Shown here piece after piece: positions 1 to 5,314 of a DNA stretch of 7,309 bases (positions are counted from its first letter, which is position 1; every line of letters starts with the position of its first letter). The DNA comes from Lysobacteraceae bacterium (GTDB lineage: Bacteria > Pseudomonadota > Gammaproteobacteria > DSM-19610), in contig JAIVHA010000035.1 in the NCBI GenBank assembly GCA_020201295.1, positions 1 to 7,309 of the forward strand. Reading direction: 5' to 3'. The position numbers were made by a program, and so were the translations under genes. The notes beneath the pieces were generated by a model. That model saw only the letters and a program-made list of their open reading frames with translations. It was not told the DNA's origin and made no database searches.

Positions 1-1907
1 TGCGCGCCGAACTGGTTACCCGGGGCTATCACTTCTTTTCCGAGGGCGACAGCGAAACCATTCTCAAGGCCTATGCCGAGTGGGGCGAGGACTGTGTCTC
101 TCACCTGCACGGCATGTTTGCCTTCGCCATCTGGGACGTGAAACGCCAGCAACTGTTCCTGGCGCGCGACCGATTCGGCATCAAGCCCCTGTACTACAGC
201 TTCGCGCGCGGTTGTTTCCGTTTCGCCTCCACCAGTCAGGCCATACTCGCCGCCGGTGGAGTGGATGCCCGTATCGATCCCATCGCCCTGCATCACCAGT
301 TCACTCTGCATGGTGTAGTGCCTGCGCCACGCACCATCCTGCGCGGTATCCGCAAGCTGCCCCCGGGCCACACCCTCACCATCGAGGCCAATGGCCGCAA
401 GCGCCTGAACCGCTATTGGCGGCTGGAGACCCGGCCCGTCGATCGTTTCCTGTCCGAATGGGATTGGGTGGAGGCCGTGCGCGAATCCCTGCTGCGCGCC
501 GTACAGCGACGCATGACCGTGGCTGACGTTCCCGTGGGTGTGTTGCTGTCGGGTGGCCTCGATTCCAGCCTGCTGGTGGGCCTGCTGGCGGAGTCGGGCG
601 TGGAGGACCTGCGTACCTTTTCCGTGGGGTTCGAGGATCATCCCGATGAGAAAGGCAGTGAGTTCGAATACTCCGACCAGGTGGTGGAGCGCTTCCGCAC
701 CCGGCATCACAAATTCCATGTGCAAAACTCGGAGGTGCTGAAGCGCCTGCCCGAGGCCGTCGACAATATGGCCGAACCCATGTTCGGCCAGGATGCCGTG
801 GCCTTCTACCTGTTGTCCGAGCAGGTGTCCCGACACGTCAAGGTCGTACAGAGCGGGCAGGGCGCCGACGAGGTATTCGGCGGGTACTTCTGGTATCCGC
901 GTATGGACGCAAGGAACGGCAGCGACCTGGAACGGTTCGCGCCCGAGTATTTCGATCGCGACCATGACGAATGGCTGGCGATGGTCGGGGATGCCTACCA
1001 GGGCCCGGACTACACGGCGGCGCGGGTCGCCACCGGCCTGGGCGCCATGGGTGAGGGCGAGTTCCTCAACCGGGTGCTGGCCTTCGATGCCACCACCCTG
1101 ATCGTCGACGACCCCGTCAAGCGTGTGGACAATATGACCATGGCCTGGGGCCTGGAGGCGCGGGTGCCCTTCCTGGACCACGAACTGGTGGAACTGGTGG
1201 CCTCCATGCCGCCCGAGTACAAGACCGGCTCCGGCGGCAAGCACATCCTCAAGCGCATTGCCCGCGGCCTGGTGCCCGATGGCGTCATCGATCGTCCCAA
1301 GGGCTATTTTCCGGTGCCGGCGCTGAAATTCGCGCGCGGGGAATTCCTGGATTTCATGCGGGAAGTGGTGAATTCAAAGGCTTGCCGCGAGCGCGGCCTG
1401 TACAATACCGGCTCATCCCGGTTCAGGTACACTGATTTCCAAGGAATCACTGATCAGGATCATGTCCGTCATTCCCGCGCAGGCGGGAATGACGGAAATC
1501 AGGGCTTTCTCAAGTTTCCCCCGGATGGGCCACCGGTTGGGCCGGGCACGAATCCCCAACCCATTCATATCGAGGTATTAACGGCTATGGACGTAATGGA
1601 TCGAATCAAAGAGCAGGTGGAGAACAACCCCGTCATCATCTATATGAAGGGTACCCCGCAGATGCCTATGTGCGGATTTTCCAGCCGCACCACCGAGGCG
1701 CTGAAGGCTTGCAACGTGGAGTTCGCCCATGTGAACGTGCTGGCGGATCCGGAAATCTTCCAGAACCTGCCCCGCTTCGCCAACTGGCCGACCTTCCCTC
1801 AGGTCTATGTCAACGGCGAACTGATCGGCGGCTGCGACATCACCCTGGAACTGTTCCAGAAGGGAGAGCTGAAGCCCATGGTGGAAGCGGCCAGCGCCAA
1901 GGCCTGA
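1..1907 (+). CDS. NAGGN-type amidotransferase (asparagine synthase family), 5' partial, C-terminus lost and reading in frame into glutaredoxin
   Basis: The frame is open from base 3 and its start lies upstream; about 80 N-terminal residues, including the catalytic Cys of the glutaminase domain, are missing. Visible are the end of the class II glutamine amidotransferase domain (HGMFAFAIWD, ARDRFGIKPLYY, about 105-200), the synthetase PP-loop SGGLDSS (549-569), SGQGADE (852-872), VDDPVKRVDNMTM (from 1104), then RPKGYFPVPALKF. The order and wording best match N-acetylglutaminylglutamine amidotransferase, which amidates a dipeptide osmolyte in the cytoplasm using glutamine and ATP; plain asparagine synthetase AsnB is the alternative. 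Homology ends at CRERGLYN (about 1405). The usual last ~45 residues, with an LRGSKLWQL-like motif, are absent. Instead some 60 unrelated codons, crossing the palindrome at 1465-1496, join the frame to GrxD with no stop. The protein is therefore either a fusion or a truncated, possibly inactive remnant. Family call is firm; activity is uncertain. Confidence 0.85.
   Translation, partial: RAELVTRGYHFFSEGDSETILKAYAEWGEDCVSHLHGMFAFAIWDVKRQQLFLARDRFGIKPLYYSFARGCFRFASTSQAILAAGGVDARIDPIALHHQFTLHGVVPAPRTILRGIRKLPPGHTLTIEANGRKRLNRYWRLETRPVDRFLSEWDWVEAVRESLLRAVQRRMTVADVPVGVLLSGGLDSSLLVGLLAESGVEDLRTFSVGFEDHPDEKGSEFEYSDQVVERFRTRHHKFHVQNSEVLKRLPEAVDNMAEPMFGQDAVAFYLLSEQVSRHVKVVQSGQGADEVFGGYFWYPRMDARNGSDLERFAPEYFDRDHDEWLAMVGDAYQGPDYTAARVATGLGAMGEGEFLNRVLAFDATTLIVDDPVKRVDNMTMAWGLEARVPFLDHELVELVASMPPEYKTGSGGKHILKRIARGLVPDGVIDRPKGYFPVPALKFARGEFLDFMREVVNSKACRERGLYNTGSSRFRYTDFQGITDQDHVRHSRAGGNDGNQGFLKFPPDGPPVGPGTNPQPIHIEVLTAMDVMDRIKEQVENNPVIIYMKGTPQMPMCGFSSRTTEALKACNVEFAHVNVLADPEIFQNLPRFANWPTFPQVYVNGELIGGCDITLELFQKGELKPMVEAASAKA
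1465..1496. repeat. ATTCCCGC-type palindromic repeat in the amidotransferase-grxD junction
   Basis: A perfect 14-bp stem, 1465-1478 paired with 1483-1496, around a GCAG loop; the core is GTCATTCCCGC and its complement. Short palindromes with this core are dispersed in many proteobacterial genomes (compare neisserial dRS3, ATTCCC-N8-GGGAAT). A second, outer inverted repeat, CTGATTTCC (1432-1440) against GGAAATCAG (1494-1502), partly overlaps it and could mark the limits of a small inserted element, though chance is possible. There is no T-run, so it does not look like an intrinsic terminator. It is translated in the open frame. Confidence 0.75.
1587..1907 (+). CDS. grxD: Monothiol glutaredoxin, Grx4/GrxD family
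   Basis: A complete 106-residue protein, the normal length of single-domain Grx4. It carries the monothiol active site CGFS (residues 29-32), the glutathione-contacting Lys21 in YMKGTP, the cis-proline segment WPTFPQ (67-72) and GGCD (81-84). Grx4 proteins bind a [2Fe-2S] cluster with glutathione, often as dimers or with BolA partners, and pass clusters to cytoplasmic Fe-S proteins; they are poor disulfide reductases. The start was chosen because MDVMDRIKEQVENNPV aligns with the family N-terminus and because a GAGG (1572-1575) lies 11 bases upstream, a slightly long spacing. The same frame is open upstream into the truncated amidotransferase, so translation could also arrive as a fusion. A strong terminator follows directly. 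In Pseudomonas grxD lies near rnt and pyrC, as here. Confidence 0.95.
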   Translation: MDVMDRIKEQVENNPVIIYMKGTPQMPMCGFSSRTTEALKACNVEFAHVNVLADPEIFQNLPRFANWPTFPQVYVNGELIGGCDITLELFQKGELKPMVEAASAKA

Positions 1908-1926
1908 GTCAGGCAAGGGCATGTCG

Positions 1927-1957
1927 CGAAAAAGCCGGGCTACGCCCGGCTTTTTCG
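1927..1957 (+). terminator. Intrinsic terminator after grxD
   Basis: The hairpin begins 20 bases after the grxD stop. It has a perfect 14-bp stem, 1927-1940 paired with 1944-1957, a TAC loop, a core of GCCGGGC/GCCCGGC flanked by A5 and T5, so the T-run follows the GC stem on the plus strand. It also has the mirror A/T-run on the other strand and could act in both directions. It should separate grxD from the cytochrome operon. Confidence 0.9.
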
Positions 1958-1970
1958 TGCCACTCCCCGG

Positions 1971-1994
1971 TTCGCGGGCAAAGCCCGCTCCTAC
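1971..1994 (-). repeat. Single REP-like palindromic repeat (GTAGGAGCGGGC family)
   Basis: On the minus strand it reads GTAGGAGCGGGC, a TTT loop, then GCCCGCGAA. The stem is 1974-1979 with 1983-1988. It is the same family as the paired units elsewhere in the window, here as a single copy with a changed loop, 14 bases after the grxD terminator. Confidence 0.8.
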
Positions 1995-2028
1995 ACTGGT
2001 TTCCCCGCTGATCCCATGCCTTGCCCCG

Positions 2029-2092
2029 GTAGGAGCGGGCTCTGCCCGCGAACATTGGTGGCACATCCGTTCGCGGCCAAGGCCGCTCCTAC
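2029..2092. repeat. Composite REP-like pair, unit 1
   Basis: Two inverted arms: the head GTAGGAGCGGGC-TCT-GCCCGCGAA (2029-2052) and the tail TTCGCGGCC-AA-GGCCGCTCCTAC (2070-2092). A spacer contains GGTGGCAC. The arms differ in their inner stems (GCGGGC against GCGGCC), so the unit is a mosaic of two repeat subtypes. The same architecture returns at 5155-5220 and, decayed, at 5248-5310. It resembles the paired REP/BIME elements of pseudomonads and enterics; no transposase of the REP-associated type is in this window. Confidence 0.85.
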
Positions 2093-2143
2093 CGGCGGGT
2101 AATTGGTCCATCCTCCCTTCAGCTCCAGGCCTATCGTACCGGT

Positions 2144-2160
2144 TTCAGCTTCGCTTCAGC
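2144..2160 (+). promoter_or_regulatory. Tandem TTCAGC box, likely OmpR/PhoP-type operator of the cytochrome operon
   Basis: TTCAGC occurs at 2144-2149 and 2155-2160, exactly 11 bp apart; the identity extends to nine bases (TTCAGCTTC at 2144-2152 and 2155-2163). Hexamers in direct repeat with a 5-bp gap are the known binding geometry of PhoP, PmrA and related OmpR-family regulators, and this operon encodes such a regulator. A third TTCAGC lies at 2118-2123, off the 11-bp phase. A possible -10, CATCAT (2170-2175), lies 9 bases downstream, which suits an activator overlapping the -35 region. That promoter placement is inference. Confidence 0.6.
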
Positions 2161-2208
2161 TTCCTCCCCCATCATGTCCCCCGTAGCGCAACAAACGGGA
2201 GGCATACC

Positions 2209-2781
2209 ATGTCACAAGCGCAAGAAATCAAGGTCTGGGATCCCCTGGTCCGCATCTTCCACTGGACCCTGGTAGCCGCCTTTGCGGTCGCCTTTCTCAC
2301 CGAGGGCGAGGACAGTACCATGTTCCTGCACAGCTGGGCGGGCTACACCATTCTTGGCCTGGTGCTGTTTCGCCTGGTGTGGGGCCTGATCGGTACCCGT
2401 TATGCCCGCTTCACGGACTTCGTGCGCTCGCCCACCACGGCACTGGCGTACGGCAAGGATTTGATGCTGGGGCGTGCACGACGCTACATCGGCCACAATC
2501 CGGCCGGTGGACTGATGATCGTGCTGTTGCTGGTCAGCCTCGTGATGACGGCTCTCATGGGCATGGCCCTGCTGGGCATCGAGGAGCAGGCCGGTCCGCT
2601 GGCGGGACTGATGGCCGGTGTCGGTCACGGGACCGGTGAAGTCATCGAAGAGGTCCACGAATTTTTCGCCAACGCAACCCTGTTCCTGGTGGTATTCCAT
2701 GTGCTGGGCGTGCTGGTGGAAAGTCTGCTGCATCGGGAAAACCTGGTGCGGTCCATGTTCAACGGCCGCAAGTCCGTTTGA
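2209..2781 (+). CDS. Cytochrome b561-type membrane protein (Ni-hydrogenase cytochrome b-like fold)
   Basis: A 190-residue membrane protein of the bacterial di-heme cytochrome b561/Ni-hydrogenase cytochrome b family, which moves electrons across or within the inner membrane, often between the quinone pool and a periplasmic or extrinsic partner. The signature WDPLVRIFHW is at 10-19. Likely heme-ligand histidines are His18, His41 (LHSWAGY), His150 (EEVHEFF) and His164 (VFHVLG), plus a conserved GHNPAGG (95-101). Hydrophobic helices lie at about 20-30, 43-62, 101-123 and 152-174. The start is preceded by GGGAGG at 2197-2202 with 6-base spacing, so the longer open frame back to 1921, which crosses the terminator and repeats, is not used. 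It is the first gene of the operon; the PepSY gene follows after 22 bases. Electron donor and acceptor are unknown. Confidence 0.9.
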   Translation: MSQAQEIKVWDPLVRIFHWTLVAAFAVAFLTEGEDSTMFLHSWAGYTILGLVLFRLVWGLIGTRYARFTDFVRSPTTALAYGKDLMLGRARRYIGHNPAGGLMIVLLLVSLVMTALMGMALLGIEEQAGPLAGLMAGVGHGTGEVIEEVHEFFANATLFLVVFHVLGVLVESLLHRENLVRSMFNGRKSV

Positions 2782-2789
2782 TAACTGTT

Positions 2790-2796
2790 GGAGAGG
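2790..2796 (+). promoter_or_regulatory. Ribosome binding site that decides the PepSY gene start
   Basis: GGAGAGG lies 1 base before an ATG at 2798 and 7 bases before a second in-frame ATG at 2804. Normal spacing favours the second, giving MKTRMQ and a cleaner signal-peptide n-region. Confidence 0.7.
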
Positions 2797-2803
2797 TATG
2801 ATC

Positions 2804-3139
2804 ATGAAGACTAGAATGCAAATGGGTACGACGCTGTTGGCTGCCGCACTGGGGGCATCCTTGCTGGCCGCGACCAGCGTCGGAATCGCCAGTGATGACG
2901 ACAAGGGCAAGCAGAAACACGAGCAGGCGCGTGCCCTGCTGGAAGCCGGCGAGATCCGTTCCCTGGAGCAGGTGCTGCAGCGCGTACGGGAGGAAGGCCA
3001 CGGCCATGTGCTGGAGGCTGAACTGGAACGCGAGGATGGCCGTTATGTCTACGAGGTCGAAGTACTCGATGAACAGGGCAAGGTCAGGAAATACGAATAC
3101 GATGCCCGCAGTGGCGAGGCCATCAACCGAGACCGCTGA
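2804..3139 (+). CDS. Small exported PepSY-domain protein
   Basis: A 111-residue protein with an N-terminal signal peptide: basic residues 2 and 4, a hydrophobic stretch at about 9-28, and likely cleavage near Ala29/Ser30 before an acidic DDDKGK run. The mature part is one PepSY domain (about 40-110), with the helix EQARALLEAGEIRSLEQVL and strands ending in YVYEVEVLDEQGKV, EYDARSGEAI. PepSY domains were first linked to peptidase inhibition and are often found as periplasmic partners of sensor kinases and redox membrane proteins; the function of this small type is not established. No cysteine or heme motif is visible. It sits between the b561 gene and the two-component genes, which suggests a periplasmic role in the sensing unit, perhaps modulating the kinase; that is inference. 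The gap to the regulator is 29 bases. Confidence 0.85.
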   Translation: MKTRMQMGTTLLAAALGASLLAATSVGIASDDDKGKQKHEQARALLEAGEIRSLEQVLQRVREEGHGHVLEAELEREDGRYVYEVEVLDEQGKVRKYEYDARSGEAINRDR

Positions 3140-3168
3140 GGTATTCGCGCCAGCACGAAGGAGCAGGC

Positions 3169-3837
3169 ATGCGCATTCTGTTGGTGGAGGATGATGAACT
3201 GATCGGCACAACCCTGCGCGCTGACCTGGAGCGCGCGGGGTTTGCCGTTGACTGGGCCCGGGATGGCGTGGAAGGCGAATACCTGGGCCGGGAGGAACCT
3301 TGCGATGCCGTGGTGCTGGACCTGGGCCTGCCGGGCCGGTCCGGGCTCGAGGTCCTGCGTCACTGGCGCGCCGAGGATAACCGGGTGCCAGTGCTGATTC
3401 TCACGGCGCGTGATGGTTGGCAGGAAAAAGTGGATGGTTTCAAGGCCGGCGCCGACGACTATCTCGGCAAGCCTTTTCATGTACAGGAGCTGGTCGCCCG
3501 CCTGATCGCCCTGATCCGCCGCGCCAGTGGCGGCAACGTGGGCAGCCTGGAGGCCGCGGGCCTCAAGCTCGACGAGGATACCCAGACGGTCCGCCTCGGC
3601 GATGGTCGCGAATTACAGCTGACCGGTACTGAATTCCGCTTGTTGCGCTATTTCATGCTGCATCCCGGCAAGGTGCTGTCCAAGAGCCGCTTGACGGAAC
3701 ATGTCTATGACAACGACTCGGACAAGGACAGTAACGTGATCGAGGTCTATGTGCGCCGCCTGCGCCAGAAACTGGGCGAGGACCTGATCCAGACCCGTCG
3801 CGGCCAGGGCTATGTATTCGGCGGGGAGGCGTCTTGA
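3169..3837 (+). CDS. OmpR/PhoP-family response regulator
   Basis: A 222-residue DNA-binding regulator. The receiver domain (1-~115) has the acidic pocket Glu7-Asp8-Asp9, phospho-acceptor Asp51 (VLDLGLP), Thr79 (ILTARD), Tyr98 and Lys101 (GKPF). The winged-helix domain (~128-218) has LTGTEFRLLRYF (151-162), the recognition helix around SNVIEVYVRRLRQKL (188-202) and the wing RGQGYVF (211-217). All residues needed for phosphorylation are present. AAGGAG (3158-3163) lies 5 bases before the ATG. The wording is closest to the PhoP/QseB branch. Its partner is surely the kinase that overlaps its stop codon. The TTCAGC tandem box upstream of the operon is a natural candidate target, implying autoregulation; this is inference. 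Confidence 0.95.
   Translation: MRILLVEDDELIGTTLRADLERAGFAVDWARDGVEGEYLGREEPCDAVVLDLGLPGRSGLEVLRHWRAEDNRVPVLILTARDGWQEKVDGFKAGADDYLGKPFHVQELVARLIALIRRASGGNVGSLEAAGLKLDEDTQTVRLGDGRELQLTGTEFRLLRYFMLHPGKVLSKSRLTEHVYDNDSDKDSNVIEVYVRRLRQKLGEDLIQTRRGQGYVFGGEAS
3823..3829 (+). promoter_or_regulatory. Ribosome binding site supporting a TTG start for the kinase
   Basis: GGGGAGG inside the last codons of the regulator gene lies 4 bases before TTG at 3834-3836, which overlaps the regulator stop TGA (sequence TTGA). No ATG is available before the first membrane helix, so TTG is the best start. Confidence 0.75.
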
Positions 3838-5159
3838 AGTCGATCCAGACGCGGCTGAACCTGGGCCTGGGCCTGTACCTGGTCATTACCTTTCTGGTGA
3901 TTGGCCTGGCCGGCAGCCATGGCATGCGCCTGCTGGTGGAGCAATGGCTGATCACCCGGCTGGAGCACGATGCCGAGACCCTGCTGATCTCCCTCAGTGT
4001 CGATGCGCAGGGCCAGGTGGCACTGAATCCCGTGTTCCAGGATCCCATCTATCATCGACCCTATTCCGGGCATTACTACCTGGTGGAGGGAGGAGGGGCG
4101 CAGTTCCGTTCCCGCTCCCTGTGGGATGCCGAGATCGAGGCGCCGCCGCTCACGCCCGGCCAGGTGGAGACTCTGCGCATGACGGGGCCACAGCAGCAGT
4201 TGCTACTGGTGCGCGTGGCCGGCTATGAAAAATCCGGCATGGTTTTTTCCATCACCGTGGCCGAGGATCTCTCACCCTTGCGCGATTCGGTTCGTCGCTA
4301 TCAGGGATTCTTCCTGCTGTTCAGCGCCCTGGCGCTCATCTCCCTGTTGCTGTTGCAGCGCCATATGCTGCGCCTGGGCCTGCAACCCCTGCAGGACGTG
4401 GGCAAGCAGCTACGGGATCTTGAGCGCGGCCAGCGCCAGGCCTTGAGCGAGGACGTGCCGGAGGAGATCCAGCCCCTGGTGCACCAGGTCAACCAGCTGT
4501 TGCGGCACCTGCAGCAACGGGTGGAACGTTCCCGCAATGGCCTGGGCAACCTGGCCCATGCGCTCAAGACCCCGCTGTCCGTCATCCGCCAGCTCACCGA
4601 GCGCAGCCCCCTCGACCAGTACCCGGAACTGCGCCAGCAGTTACGCGACCAGGTGGAGGCCCTGCATCGTCGGGTTGAGGCGGAACTGCGTCGGGCGCGT
4701 TTGGCCGGTGGCGCCTATCGGGGCGAAGCGGTCGAGCTCAGCGAGGAATTGCCGGCACTGGTGGAGGTGCTGCGCATGGCCCATCGCGATCGAAACCTGG
4801 AGATCGAGGCGAATATCGCACCGCAGATGCGTTATTTCGGCGACCGGGAGGACCTGCTGGAAGTGGTGGGCAACCTGCTGGACAACGCCTGCAAGTGGGC
4901 GCGCGGCCGGGTTCGGCTGCAGGTGTGGCACAAGGGTGGCCTGGAGATACGCGTGGAAGACGATGGCCCCGGCCGCAACCCGGAAGAACGCGAACAGTTG
5001 CTACATCGCGGCGTACGCATCGATGAGCAGGGCGTGCCGGGCCATGGCCTGGGGCTGGCCATCGTGTGCGAGATCGTGGATGCCCTGGGCGGTGAGCTGC
5101 ACCTCGGGCGCTCCGAGGCCCTGGGCGGTTTCCAGGTAGACGTGCGCCTCCCCCTGTAG
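3834..5159 (+). CDS. PhoQ-like membrane sensor histidine kinase
   Basis: A 441-residue inner-membrane kinase translated from TTG by coupling with the regulator. Order: first membrane helix (~10-27); a periplasmic sensor of about 130 residues containing YSGHYYLVEGG and RSRSLWD; second helix (~158-175); a HAMP-like linker (~176-228); dimerisation/phospho-acceptor helix with His242 in NLAHALKTPLSVI; then an ATPase domain with N-box Asn347-Asn351 (NLLDN), DDGPG (376-380) and GHGLGL (403-408). The H-box spelling, with HALKTPL, and the following helix resemble PhoQ-group kinases. Catalytic residues are intact, so it should autophosphorylate and act on the adjacent regulator. No acidic divalent-cation patch as in enteric PhoQ is obvious, and the ligand is unknown. 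Its TAG stop lies inside the palindromic repeat that begins TGTAGGAG at 5155, right after the final VDVRLPL; the native end may have been slightly different. Confidence 0.95.
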   Translation: MKSIQTRLNLGLGLYLVITFLVIGLAGSHGMRLLVEQWLITRLEHDAETLLISLSVDAQGQVALNPVFQDPIYHRPYSGHYYLVEGGGAQFRSRSLWDAEIEAPPLTPGQVETLRMTGPQQQLLLVRVAGYEKSGMVFSITVAEDLSPLRDSVRRYQGFFLLFSALALISLLLLQRHMLRLGLQPLQDVGKQLRDLERGQRQALSEDVPEEIQPLVHQVNQLLRHLQQRVERSRNGLGNLAHALKTPLSVIRQLTERSPLDQYPELRQQLRDQVEALHRRVEAELRRARLAGGAYRGEAVELSEELPALVEVLRMAHRDRNLEIEANIAPQMRYFGDREDLLEVVGNLLDNACKWARGRVRLQVWHKGGLEIRVEDDGPGRNPEEREQLLHRGVRIDEQGVPGHGLGLAIVCEIVDALGGELHLGRSEALGGFQVDVRLPL

Positions 5160-5220
5160 GAGCGGGCTCTGCCCGCGAACCGGGGGTGGCACGCAGGTTC
5201 GCGGCCAAGGCCGCTCCTAC
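5155..5220. repeat. Composite REP-like pair, unit 2, carrying the kinase stop codon
   Basis: Head arm at 5156-5179 (GTAGGAGCGGGC, TCT loop), spacer with GGGGGTGGCAC, tail arm TTCGCGGCC-AA-GGCCGC... at 5198-5220. Same architecture as 2029-2092. Bases 5157-5159 (TAG) are the kinase stop. It lies between convergent genes and may form a hairpin that ends or stabilises transcripts from either side. Confidence 0.85.
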
Positions 5221-5247
5221 AGGAGCAATGGGGTCGTCCGCACCTCT

Positions 5248-5310
5248 TGTAGGAGCGGGCTCTGCCCGCGAACCGGGGGTGGCACACAGCTACGCGGCCC
5301 GGGCCGCTAC
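5248..5310. repeat. Composite REP-like pair, unit 3, partly decayed
   Basis: Bases 5248-5285 are identical to 5155-5192, a 93-bp tandem spacing. The tail arm has changed: the inner part is now the perfect 14-bp palindrome GCGGCCCGGGCCGC (5294-5307) and the CTCCTAC end has been shortened to CTAC. It ends 4 bases from the stop codon of the minus-strand gene at 5315. Confidence 0.75.
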
Positions 5311-5314
5311 CGCG

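Noticed and set aside
1382..1406. Promoter for grxD made of TTGCCG and TACAAT
   Set aside because: The -10-like TACAAT (1401-1406) is good, but the spacer to TTGCCG is only 13 bases and no -35 is seen at 16-18; a promoter here is possible but not supported.
1921..2208. Open frame extending the cytochrome b561 gene upstream to an ATG at 1921
   Set aside because: It crosses the grxD terminator and three palindromic repeats, and the ATG at 2209 has a good GGGAGG at proper spacing and a family-typical N-terminus.
4738..5208. Long minus-strand open frames opposite the kinase
   Set aside because: They are shadow frames of a GC-rich coding region with Arg/Pro/Ala-rich, low-complexity translations and no domain.
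5155..5310. CRISPR-like array from the repeated GC-rich units
   Set aside because: The units are self-palindromic, only two in tandem, with no regular unique spacers and no cas genes; the same sequence is scattered singly and in pairs elsewhere in the window.
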